Shown: positions 1 through 7,377 of the stretch, one piece after another | Numbering within the stretch: the first letter of the stretch is position 1 | Layout: the number at the start of each line of letters is the position of its first letter | From: CAZCAC01 sp964496575 | GTDB lineage: Bacteria; Planctomycetota; UBA1135; GCA-002686595 | Length of the DNA stretch: 28,501 bases | Direction: 5' to 3' | Assembly (NCBI GenBank): GCA_964496575.1 | Contig: CAZCAC010000112.1 | Span: forward strand, 1 to 28,501 | The notes under the pieces: generated by a model | Told to the model about the DNA's origin: nothing | Seen by the model: only the letters and a program-made list of their open reading frames with translations | The model's database searches: none | Translations under genes and position numbers: made by a program

Positions 1-27
1 CGACGATCAGTCGCCCCGCTAGCTCGT

Positions 28-72
28 TCGAGGCGGATCCGGTGCGGCTCTGCCGACCCGGATCCGCCTCGA
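28..72. repeat. Perfect 15-bp inverted repeat (stem-loop)
   Basis: Bases 28-42 (TCGAGGCGGATCCGG) are the exact reverse complement of bases 58-72, separated by a 15-base spacer. As RNA this is a very stable hairpin. It lies about 150 bp beyond the 3' end of hemA, so it could end the long minus-strand operon or a convergent gene outside the window. No T-run follows on either strand, so a Rho-independent terminator is not proven; a mobile palindromic element is an alternative. Confidence 0.6.
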
Positions 73-136
73 TCGAATGACTTCGAATCCTGAATCCTCC
101 GTGGTCTCTGTCTTCCCGGTGGACTCACCGTGATCT

Positions 137-208
137 CCGTTCCCTCTGTGCCACTCTGTGTCTCCGTGAACTCCGTGTGAATCCACCGCGCTCTCCTCCT
201 CCCTCCGT
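137..208. repeat. CTCYGTG-rich dispersed repeat, left copy
   Basis: The stretch is built from degenerate CTCCGTG/CTCTGTG units (for example at 135, 145, 155, 163 and 171). The 14-mer CTCCGTGTGAATCC at 171-184 and GCCACTC at 150-156 recur in reverse orientation at the right end of the window (28475-28488 and 28495-28501). Such short degenerate units are typical of dispersed intergenic repeats in GC-rich genomes. No coding potential is apparent; function unknown. Confidence 0.6.
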
Positions 209-219
209 GCCCGAGAGCC

Positions 220-1446
220 CTACCCCTCCCGCTCCAGAAACGCGTCCCGCTCCGCCCGCAGATTGACGATCCCCAGCCCACACACCTTGTTCACCAACCG
301 TTGCCCGAACTCCCGCAACATCTCCACCTCCTCGGGGCTCCGGAAGCGGCGGCAGTAGCGCAGTTCCCGCTCCAGCGCGCGCTGCGCGCCGTTCATCAGC
401 GACTGTCCACTGTCGGTCAGCTCGCCGTGGTCGAGCTTGTTCCAGAAGGCGGCGACCTGCTCGTCGACGATCTCCTCCGCGTCCTCGACCCGGTGCAGGC
501 GGTACTGCTCGTCGCGATCGACCTGAGCCTGGATCGCGTTCTGGTCGTGCAGGAGAAGCCGCCCGTCCTGGAAGTCGCCGGCGTGAACGTCCCGCGGCAC
601 CGCCAGGTCGCAGATCAGGAGCGGCGACGCTGGATCGCGGCGTTCCACCGCCTCGGCCAGCAGGCGGGCGTCGATGATCGGCTCGCTCGCACCGGTGCTG
701 GTGAACACCGCGTCCGCATCGGCCAGCGCCTCGCCCAGCGCCTCGAAGCGGCGGGTCATGCCACCGTACTGCCGCGCCAGCGCCTTCGCCTTGCAGTGCG
801 TGCGGTTGATGAAGGTCTGCCGGCCGAGGCCTCGCGTGCGGGCGGCCAGCGTGCGAGTCATGTCGCCCACCCCGACCAGGAGAAGCCGCTTGTCGCTCAG
901 CCCTCCGAGCCCGGTATTCGCCAGGTCGAGCGCCGCGCCGCACATCGAGCGGACGCCGCGGCCCAGCTCGGTCTCGCTGCGCACCTGCTTGCCGACGCGG
1001 AACGCACTGTGAAAGAGGCGATGCATCACGTGCTGCACCGCGCCGATCGAACAAGCGAGCGAGTACGCCTCCTTGACCTGCCCCAGCACCTCGCTCTCGC
1101 CGATGAACATCGAATCGAGCCCGGCCGCGACGCGGAAAAGCTGGCGCACCGCCTCGTCGCCGTTGAGGACGTACGAGGCCTCGCGACACGCTTCGCGGTC
1201 CTCGCCGGCGGCACCGAGCGCGTCGAGCATCCAGTCGGGAAGCTCCGGAGCGATGTTGGTCTTCAGGTAGAACTCGACGCGGTTGCAGGTGCAGAGCAGC
1301 ACGCCGGTCAGGACACCCGGTCGGGCCAGGATCGAGCCGAGCACCTTGGCCCACTCCTCGCGCGGCGGCTGGATCCGCTCCCGCTGGTCGAGCGGCAACG
1401 TCCGGTGGCTGACGCCGCAGCAGAAGAGCTGATTGGGTTGATTCAT
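220..1446 (-). CDS. hemA: Glutamyl-tRNA reductase HemA
   Basis: This 408-residue enzyme reduces glutamyl-tRNA to glutamate-1-semialdehyde with NADPH, the first step of C5-pathway tetrapyrrole synthesis in the cytosol. The N-terminal catalytic domain has the GVSHRTLPLDQRE segment (11-23) and the TCNRVE motif with nucleophile Cys54. FIGESEVLGQVKEAY (114-128) and the NADPH-binding VGVGDM loop (191-196) follow, and a helical dimerisation domain ends the protein. Length is normal. The ATG at 1446 has GAGG seven bases upstream and lies 14 bases after the preceding stop. It is the last gene of the dsr-led minus-strand series, next to the siroheme synthase, so it probably feeds sirohaem for DsrAB and haem for DsrMJ and QmoC. 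No hemL or hemB is nearby. Confidence 0.95.
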   Translation of the reverse strand: MNQPNQLFCCGVSHRTLPLDQRERIQPPREEWAKVLGSILARPGVLTGVLLCTCNRVEFYLKTNIAPELPDWMLDALGAAGEDREACREASYVLNGDEAVRQLFRVAAGLDSMFIGESEVLGQVKEAYSLACSIGAVQHVMHRLFHSAFRVGKQVRSETELGRGVRSMCGAALDLANTGLGGLSDKRLLLVGVGDMTRTLAARTRGLGRQTFINRTHCKAKALARQYGGMTRRFEALGEALADADAVFTSTGASEPIIDARLLAEAVERRDPASPLLICDLAVPRDVHAGDFQDGRLLLHDQNAIQAQVDRDEQYRLHRVEDAEEIVDEQVAAFWNKLDHGELTDSGQSLMNGAQRALERELRYCRRFRSPEEVEMLREFGQRLVNKVCGLGIVNLRAERDAFLEREG

Positions 1447-1460
1447 CGAACCACCTCGCG

Positions 1461-3125
1461 TCAGGACCTGCCGGCGCGCATCCCGGCCCCCCCGCCGAGG
1501 TAGCAGACCCCCTCGTAGCCGTTCTGCAACAAGATACGCGTCGCTTCGGCGGAGCGGGGCCCCTTGGCACAGAGAACCACGAGGTCCTTCCGCCGCGGCA
1601 CCTCGTCGAGGCGCCCGCGCAGCTCCCGCAGTGGGATGCGGACCGCGCCCTCGACTACGGGGTCCGTCTCCGACTCCCCGGGCGTGCGAACGTCGAGAAC
1701 TCTCGGGCCCTGCAAGGCGTGATCGGGTGTCACGCTGCGAACGCCGTCGCGGAGGCCGTTGATCGCCGCGCAGCCCAGCGAGAAGAGCGGGTCGACCGGC
1801 GGAGCGTACGGCGGGGCGTAGCAGAACTCGAGGTCGAGCAAGTCGTCGATCGTGCCGCCCTGGTGCAGCAGGTTGCTGAACACGTCCACGCGCTTGACCA
1901 CGTCCCCGCGGCCGACGCCCTGCAGACCGAGGAGCTTCCGCGAGTCCGGGTCGAAGACCAGCTTGAAGTGGATGACGGCGTCGTCGGGATGGTAGTGAGC
2001 GCGGTCGGAGAAGGTGCCGAACACCGCCGCGTGGGAGTGCCCCAGGCGGCGGGCCTGCCCCTGGGTGAGGCCCGCGCCGGCGAGGTTCAGCTCGAAGGCC
2101 TTCACCGCCCAGCTCCCCACCACCGGCCCGAAGCTCGAGCCACGACCGGCGAGGTTGTCGCCGACGACGCGCCCCTGGCGGTTGGCCAGCGAGCCGAGCG
2201 GCATCAGGATGTGCTTGTCGGACACTCGGTGCTTCACCTCGATGCAGTCGCCGGCGGCGAAGATGCGCGAGTCGCTGGTCCGCAGCTCCTCGTCGACGGC
2301 GATTCCGCCGGCGCGTCCGATCGACAACCCGGCGTCGCGAGCGAGACAGATCATCGGCTCGAAGCCGATGGCGAAGATCGCCTGCTCCGCCTCGATGCTG
2401 CCGTCGCTGGTCTCGATCACCAGGCCGTCCTCCCGCTCGGCGATCGACGTGCAACGCCGGCCCTTGAGCAGCGGGATCTCCTGCTCCGCGAGGTGCTCCT
2501 CGAGCACGGCGGAGACCTCCGGGTCGAGGAGCACGCCCATCGCGTGGCCGAGCGACTCGATCAGGTGGACCTCGCAACCCCAGAGGGAGGTGAACGCCTC
2601 GGCCAGCTCGATCCCCAGCGGTCCCGAGCCGATGATCGCCACCGACGAGACCTGCCCGGTCTGCAGCGAGGAGCGCCAGCGCTTCGCCTCGTCGATGGTG
2701 GTGAAGAAGGAGAGGCGCGGGTGATCGCGGGCGATCCCCGGCAGGCCGCGAGGGCGCGCGCCGGTCGCGAGGACCAGCTCGTCCCAGGCGATCTCCGTGC
2801 TCTCGCCCGTGGCGACGTCGCGGTAGCGAACGAGTGCGTTCTCCCGGTCGATGGCGAACGCCTCCTGACCGGAGCGCACCTCCACGTTCTTGACCAGCTG
2901 GAAGAACTCCTCGTCGCGAATCGCTCCCCAGGGTGTCTCGCGCAGGGCGTCGGGAGAGTCGATCTCGCCGCCGAGGAAGTACGGCAGACCGCAGGCCCCC
3001 ACCGAGATCTCCTTGCGGGCGTCGAGCACGACGATGTCCGCGTCGGGAAGCAGTCGCCTCGCCCGGGAGGCCGCGCGAAGACCGGCGGCCGAGGCGCCGA
3101 TCACGACGATTCTCTTCTTGCTCAT
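1461..3125 (-). CDS. FAD-dependent CoA-disulfide/persulfide reductase with C-terminal rhodanese domain
   Basis: A 554-residue fusion of the CoADR-Rhd/Npsr type. The N-terminal flavoprotein has the FAD site VIGASAAGLRAA (8-19), the single redox cysteine of one-Cys disulfide reductases in SVGACGLPYF (Cys45), a second nucleotide fold IIGSGPLGIELAEAF (about 164-178) and the FAD-closing FAAGDC motif. The rhodanese domain (about 455-554) keeps the active-site loop CAKGPRS (Cys about 519). Family members use NAD(P)H to reduce CoA disulfide or CoA/protein persulfides, some in sulfur respiration. The ATG at 3125 lies 7 bases after the siroheme-synthase stop, with GGAGG 12 bases upstream, and gives the standard flavoprotein N-terminus. 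A link to persulfide handling in sulfur metabolism is inferred from family and position; the true substrate is unknown. Confidence 0.88.
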   Translation of the reverse strand: MSKKRIVVIGASAAGLRAASRARRLLPDADIVVLDARKEISVGACGLPYFLGGEIDSPDALRETPWGAIRDEEFFQLVKNVEVRSGQEAFAIDRENALVRYRDVATGESTEIAWDELVLATGARPRGLPGIARDHPRLSFFTTIDEAKRWRSSLQTGQVSSVAIIGSGPLGIELAEAFTSLWGCEVHLIESLGHAMGVLLDPEVSAVLEEHLAEQEIPLLKGRRCTSIAEREDGLVIETSDGSIEAEQAIFAIGFEPMICLARDAGLSIGRAGGIAVDEELRTSDSRIFAAGDCIEVKHRVSDKHILMPLGSLANRQGRVVGDNLAGRGSSFGPVVGSWAVKAFELNLAGAGLTQGQARRLGHSHAAVFGTFSDRAHYHPDDAVIHFKLVFDPDSRKLLGLQGVGRGDVVKRVDVFSNLLHQGGTIDDLLDLEFCYAPPYAPPVDPLFSLGCAAINGLRDGVRSVTPDHALQGPRVLDVRTPGESETDPVVEGAVRIPLRELRGRLDEVPRRKDLVVLCAKGPRSAEATRILLQNGYEGVCYLGGGAGMRAGRS

Positions 3126-3132
3126 GATGCTG

Positions 3133-4944
3133 TCAAACCTCCTCGGATCGTTCGCCGCTGCGGATCTCGATCGCCCGGGCCAGGGTCCGGCCCGCCGGGT
3201 CCTCATCCAGCTCCACCACGTCCGGCCAGCCGAGCTCGGCAGAGCGCTGCGCCGAGCCGGGCTCGAGGCACCAGGTGACGAGGCCCGGGCTCCAGGCGGC
3301 GCCGCTGCGCTCGTCCTCGAGGGAGTCCACCTCGCTCGCCGAGCGCACCACGCAGCCGGTGAGTGGCAGCGCCCCCATCACCACGCGCGCCGCGGGGGTG
3401 ATCGGCAATGGCAGCTCGAGCACCTCGGCGCCGGCATCCTCCAGCCGGGCGCGCAGCTCCCCCGCGGGGGCGAAGAGCACCAGGCGCTGGCCGGCGAGCG
3501 GGCGCCTGGAGAACCACTCCAGGGTGTCGGCGTGCGTGACCGTCGGTCCGATCGCGAACAGCCCGGGGGGCTTCAGGCCCGCCGCGGCGACGTCGTCGGC
3601 GAAGGTGCCGACACGGCTCGTGACCACGCGCTGCGCGGAGGTCGTCCCGCGCTCGATCATCGCCGCCGGCGTGTCGGGGTCCATCCCCGCCTCCAGCAGC
3701 CGCTCGCAGACGACGCCGACGCGGCTGACCCCCATGTAGCCGAGGATGGTCGCGTGCGGATCGGCGGCGAGCAGGTCCCAGCGCACCTGGGTGCCGTCGG
3801 ACTTCTCCGCCTCGTGCGCGGTGACGATGGTCAGGCGAACCGCCTCGCCGCGGTGCGTCACGGGGATGCCCGCGTAGGCGGTCGCGGCGATGCCGGCGGT
3901 CACGCACGGCACCACCTCGAAGGGGATGCCGGCGCGGACCAGCTCCTCCGCCTCCTCGCCGCCGCGGCCGAAGACGAAGGGATCGCCGCCCTTCAGGCGC
4001 ACGACCCGAGCCCCGCTCTTCGCCAGGCGGACCAGCAGCGCGTTGATCTCCTCCTGCGGAACCGGGTGTCGATTCGCCTGCTTGCCGACGCAGTGCAGCT
4101 CGACGCTCGCCGGCAGCTCGCAGGGGATGGCGGTGGCCGCCAGGCGGTCGTACACGACGATGTCCGCGGCCATCAGCCGCTCTCTCGCCTTGACGGTGAG
4201 CAGACCGGGATCGCCAGGGCCCGCGCCGACCAGGGAGACGAGGCCCGGCTCGATCCCGGGTTCCGCCGTTTCGGACGCGCCGACCCGAGGTGTGGGTGCG
4301 ACCCGCCCCACGGTCGGTGCGGCCGCCCGGGGCAACCACTCGTTCATCTCCGCTTCTTCGGGGACGCGCGTCGTCCAGCGCTCGCGGTCGAGAGTGCTTT
4401 CGAAGAAGCGGTCGTAGGCGGCCTCCATCTCGGTTCGCGAGAGCTCGAGGTCGCGCAGCTTCCTCCGGAAGCGCCCGGCGGCCTCGATCCACTCCGCCCA
4501 CTCGGGGCCGAAGCGCCCCTCGAGCAGCCGGCGCAGCCGCCGCATCACGAAGGGCGCCTCTCCACCAGAGGCGAGCGCCAGCTGGAAGAGCCCCCGCTGG
4601 ATCCGCGCGGGGAGGTGGAAGGTGCACAGCGTGGGGTCGTCGGCGGTGTTGACCCAGAGCCCCGCCGCCTCGGCGTCCGCGGCGACGCGGCGGTTCACCT
4701 CGCGGTCGTCGGTCGCGGCGAAGACGACGAAGTAGTCGGCGGCCTCGCCGTCCTGGTAGGCGCGCTCCTCGAGGGTGATGCTGCCCCTCCTCGCGAGCTC
4801 GGCGAACGCGGGCATCGGCGCCGTGGCGACGACGGTGACCAGAGCTCCTTCGCTGCACAAATTATCGACCTTCCGCAAGGCCACGCCGCCGCCGCCTACG
4901 ACTAGGCAGCGGCGGCTCTGGACGTCCAGCATCACCGGGTACAC
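3133..4944 (-). CDS. cysG: Multidomain siroheme synthase (precorrin-2 dehydrogenase + SUMT + degenerate HemD-like tail)
   Basis: A 603-residue fusion. Residues 1-200 are the SirC/CysG-B part (dinucleotide motif VVGGGGVALRK, TDDREVN, ADDPTLCTFHLP), which oxidises precorrin-2 and may insert iron. Residues 235-480 are uroporphyrinogen-III C-methyltransferase (LVGAGPGDPGLLT, RLKGGDPFVFGRGGEE, GIPVTHRG). Together they make sirohaem from uroporphyrinogen III, the cofactor of DsrAB. Residues 482-603 resemble half a uroporphyrinogen-III synthase (LAGQRLVLFAPAGELRARL...GAEVLELP) and look too short to be active. I chose the GTG at 4944 rather than the in-frame GTG at 4974 because GGAGG lies six bases upstream and MYPVMLDVQSRRCLVVGGGG matches the family N-terminus. 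It follows dsrP by 64 bases. Confidence 0.88.
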   Translation of the reverse strand: MYPVMLDVQSRRCLVVGGGGVALRKVDNLCSEGALVTVVATAPMPAFAELARRGSITLEERAYQDGEAADYFVVFAATDDREVNRRVAADAEAAGLWVNTADDPTLCTFHLPARIQRGLFQLALASGGEAPFVMRRLRRLLEGRFGPEWAEWIEAAGRFRRKLRDLELSRTEMEAAYDRFFESTLDRERWTTRVPEEAEMNEWLPRAAAPTVGRVAPTPRVGASETAEPGIEPGLVSLVGAGPGDPGLLTVKARERLMAADIVVYDRLAATAIPCELPASVELHCVGKQANRHPVPQEEINALLVRLAKSGARVVRLKGGDPFVFGRGGEEAEELVRAGIPFEVVPCVTAGIAATAYAGIPVTHRGEAVRLTIVTAHEAEKSDGTQVRWDLLAADPHATILGYMGVSRVGVVCERLLEAGMDPDTPAAMIERGTTSAQRVVTSRVGTFADDVAAAGLKPPGLFAIGPTVTHADTLEWFSRRPLAGQRLVLFAPAGELRARLEDAGAEVLELPLPITPAARVVMGALPLTGCVVRSASEVDSLEDERSGAAWSPGLVTWCLEPGSAQRSAELGWPDVVELDEDPAGRTLARAIEIRSGERSEEV

Positions 4945-5008
4945 GCGTGACCTCCACGGTCTGGCGCCCGGCACCTCTCTCGAGGGTGAAGCGGGAATCC
5001 CATATGGC

Positions 5009-6169
5009 TCAGACTCCTTGCTTCAGCTCCCGCTGGGTGACCGCCACCTTGTAGAGCACGGTCAGGACCAGCGCACCGACACCGTAGACCCCCAGGCCGA
5101 TGAGGATCTCCCGCATCGTCGGAACGTACTCGGTCACGTGCCCGAGCGGCGTCGGGACGAATCCCCCGGTCACCATGCCGAGGCCCTTGTCGATCCAGAT
5201 CGAGACGACGATACCGAGGCAGCAGAGGACCAGGAGGCCGGTGCGCTTGCGCGCCGCGGGGAACAGGAGGGCCAGGACCGCGATCAGGCCGGTGATCTGC
5301 GAGAACCACATCCACGGAACCAGCGCCCCCTTGCCGTGCAGCCCGAGGAAGAGGTACTGGAAGTGGTGCTCGTGCTCGGGCATGGCGCTGTAGAAGACCG
5401 TGAAGAGCTCCATCAGCACGAAGAAGATGTTGATCAACATCGCGTAGATGGCGATCGTCGTCAGCTTCTTGATCGCCTTCTCACCGGCGTCGAAGCTGGT
5501 GAACTTGCGCAGGAGCAGGCAGATCAGGATCAAGAGCGCGGGCCCCGAGGCGAACGCCGAGGCGAGGAAGCGCGGGGCCAGCACGGCGGTCATCCAGAAG
5601 GGGCGGGCACTGAGGCCCGAGTAGAGGAACGCCGTGACGGTGTGGATGCTGACCGCCCAGGGGATCGAGAGCAGGATGACCGGCTTGATCCACTTCGGCG
5701 GAGCGATGCCCTTCATCTCCGAGCTGAAGCTCACGTGGGAGATGATGACGTTGAGGATGAGGTAGCCGAACAGGACCACCGAGTCCCAGAACATCGGCGA
5801 GTTGGGGGTCGGGTGCAGGAACACGTTCGTCACCCGGGTCGGTTGCCCCATGTCGACGAAGATGAACAGCATGCACATCAGCACCGCCGCGATCGCCAGG
5901 TACTCGCCGAGTACCACGACCTTGCCGAACGACTTGTAGTCGTGCAGGTAGTACGGCAGGACCAGGATCACCGCCGAGGCGGCGACTCCGACCAGGAAGG
6001 TGAACTGAGCGATGTAGAGTCCCCAGGGGACGTCGCGGCTCAGCCCGGTGATGGTCAGACCTTCGGTGAACTGTTGCAGGTAGCAGAAGGTGCCGCCGCC
6101 GATGAGGATCAGGAGGAAGACGACCCACATCCAGTAGTTCTTGCTCCCGACTAGTGCCTTCTCCAGCAT
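5009..6169 (-). CDS. dsrP: DsrP, NrfD-family integral membrane subunit
   Basis: A 386-residue polytopic membrane protein with about ten hydrophobic segments, beginning NYWMWVVFLLILIGGGTF. The NrfD/PsrC/HmcC-like pattern includes WGLYIAQFTFLVGVAASAV, DMGQPTRVTNVFLHPTPNSP and AVSIHTVTAFLYSGL. It is the quinone-interacting subunit of DsrMKJOP and pairs with the periplasmic Fe-S protein DsrO. It starts at ATG 6169, 7 bases after the dsrO stop, preceded by GAGG. Length and composition are normal. It closes the dsrMKJOP block; the siroheme synthase follows after 64 bases without an evident terminator, so the operon may continue. Confidence 0.95.
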   Translation of the reverse strand: MLEKALVGSKNYWMWVVFLLILIGGGTFCYLQQFTEGLTITGLSRDVPWGLYIAQFTFLVGVAASAVILVLPYYLHDYKSFGKVVVLGEYLAIAAVLMCMLFIFVDMGQPTRVTNVFLHPTPNSPMFWDSVVLFGYLILNVIISHVSFSSEMKGIAPPKWIKPVILLSIPWAVSIHTVTAFLYSGLSARPFWMTAVLAPRFLASAFASGPALLILICLLLRKFTSFDAGEKAIKKLTTIAIYAMLINIFFVLMELFTVFYSAMPEHEHHFQYLFLGLHGKGALVPWMWFSQITGLIAVLALLFPAARKRTGLLVLCCLGIVVSIWIDKGLGMVTGGFVPTPLGHVTEYVPTMREILIGLGVYGVGALVLTVLYKVAVTQRELKQGV

Positions 6170-6176
6170 GACGACC

Positions 6177-6968
6177 TCACAGAGTGTAGAAGACCTGGGG
6201 GGAGGTACCGAGCTCCGCCTTGCGTCGGGCGGTGATTCTCGACTGAATGTGCTTGCGGATGTCGGAGCTCTCGTCCTCGAGGTCTCCGTACATCAGCGCG
6301 CCGGCGCCCTTGGCCTGGCAGGCCTCGACGCAGGCGGGTTGCTTCCCGGCGGCGAGCCGCTCGGGGCAGAGCGTGCACTTCTCGACCACGCCCTTCCCGC
6401 GGATCGGGTAGTCCGGATTGGGCGGTCCGCCCTGCTCCTCGAAGTGCTTCATCGGATTCTTCCAGTTGAAGCTCCGCGAGCCGTAGGGGCAGCCGACGAT
6501 GCAGTAGCGACAGCCGATGCAGCGGTGCATGTCCATCATCACCGGCCCGTCCTCGCGCTTGAAGGTCGCCTTCGTCGGGCAGACCTTGACGCACGGTGGA
6601 TGCTCGCAGTGATTGCAGAGCACCAGGGTCGGGCGATGCTTCAGCTCCTCGCTGGTGCGCTCGTTCACGCGCCCGGGGAAGACCTCGGCGAGGGACTCCT
6701 TCCAGAGCCACTTGATCTCCTCCTCGTGATCCTCCCAGTGCGGGACATTGAACTCGGTGTGGCAGGCGTCGATGCAGGCGGTCTGGTTCGGACACGTCTC
6801 GCACTTCGTGGCCTCGATCGCCAGCGCGTGCTTCCTGCCCTTCAGCTCCGGAGGAGCCGGGGCGATCGCCTGCGCCCGGGCGTTCTTGGCGATGATGGGC
6901 GCGGCGCCGCCGACGCCGAGGATGGTGATCCCGGCGGCCTTCAGCAGATCTCTTCGACTGGTACTCAT
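6177..6968 (-). CDS. dsrO: DsrO, Tat-exported ferredoxin-like subunit
   Basis: A 263-residue periplasmic iron-sulfur protein of DsrMKJOP. The N-terminus has a Tat signal (SRRDLLKAAG at 4-13, hydrophobic stretch, then ARAQA near 30-34). Four cysteine clusters follow: CETCPNQTACIDACH, CNHCEHPPCVKVCP, CIGCRYCIVGCP and CTLCPERLAAGKQPACVEAC, as in DmsB/NrfC-type subunits. It should relay electrons between the DsrJ haems and DsrP. The ATG at 6968 overlaps the dsrJ stop by four bases (ATGA). A longer in-frame extension upstream is rejected because it overlaps dsrJ and would bury the Tat motif inside the protein. Confidence 0.95.
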   Translation of the reverse strand: MSTSRRDLLKAAGITILGVGGAAPIIAKNARAQAIAPAPPELKGRKHALAIEATKCETCPNQTACIDACHTEFNVPHWEDHEEEIKWLWKESLAEVFPGRVNERTSEELKHRPTLVLCNHCEHPPCVKVCPTKATFKREDGPVMMDMHRCIGCRYCIVGCPYGSRSFNWKNPMKHFEEQGGPPNPDYPIRGKGVVEKCTLCPERLAAGKQPACVEACQAKGAGALMYGDLEDESSDIRKHIQSRITARRKAELGTSPQVFYTL

Positions 6969-7375
6969 TGTCCGGCCTCCACTTTCTTCGCGGGCACCGT
7001 ATCGAGGTGACAGTCCCAGCAATGGGGCGTGACCCCGAGGTAGTCGTGACACTTGGTGCAGAACTCCTCCCGGCTGCCGTGGCAGTCGAGACACGTCCGG
7101 GTCAGGCTCATCATGACCTGCTCGCCGTCACGCTCGTAGTAGCGCTGGCCGTCCCGGACGACCGTGTCCCTCCAGTCGTTGAGGAGGTCCATGTGGGCGT
7201 CGCGCATGTGGCCGGCCTCTTCGACGCAGGTGCCCTTGGCCCTGGCCCGCTCGAGGACGTCGGTCAGATCGGGCGGCGTGCCGTCGCCTCCCGAGCCCAG
7301 GGACAACAGGAACGGCGAGACTCCGGCGACCACCAGGAGTCCGAGGCCGGTGAAAACTATCGGTCCGCCTTGCAT
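6965..7375 (-). CDS. dsrJ: DsrJ, periplasmic trihaem cytochrome c
   Basis: A 136-residue protein with an N-terminal hydrophobic anchor (PIVFTGLGLLVVAGVSPFLL) and exactly three CXXCH haem sites: CLDCH (95-99), CTKCH (106-110) and CWDCH (119-123). Cys50, in GTCVEEAGHMRDAH, matches the conserved non-motif cysteine proposed in DsrJ proteins as an unusual axial haem ligand. It is the periplasmic cytochrome of DsrMKJOP. The ATG at 7375 is two bases past the dsrK stop, behind GGAGGG, and the end overlaps dsrO by four bases, implying coupled translation. Confidence 0.95.
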   Translation of the reverse strand: MQGGPIVFTGLGLLVVAGVSPFLLSLGSGGDGTPPDLTDVLERARAKGTCVEEAGHMRDAHMDLLNDWRDTVVRDGQRYYERDGEQVMMSLTRTCLDCHGSREEFCTKCHDYLGVTPHCWDCHLDTVPAKKVEAGQ

Positions 7376-7377
7376 CG

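Noticed and set aside
137..208. CRISPR array in the CTCYGTG repeats
   Set aside because: Units are very short, degenerate and without spacers of uniform length.
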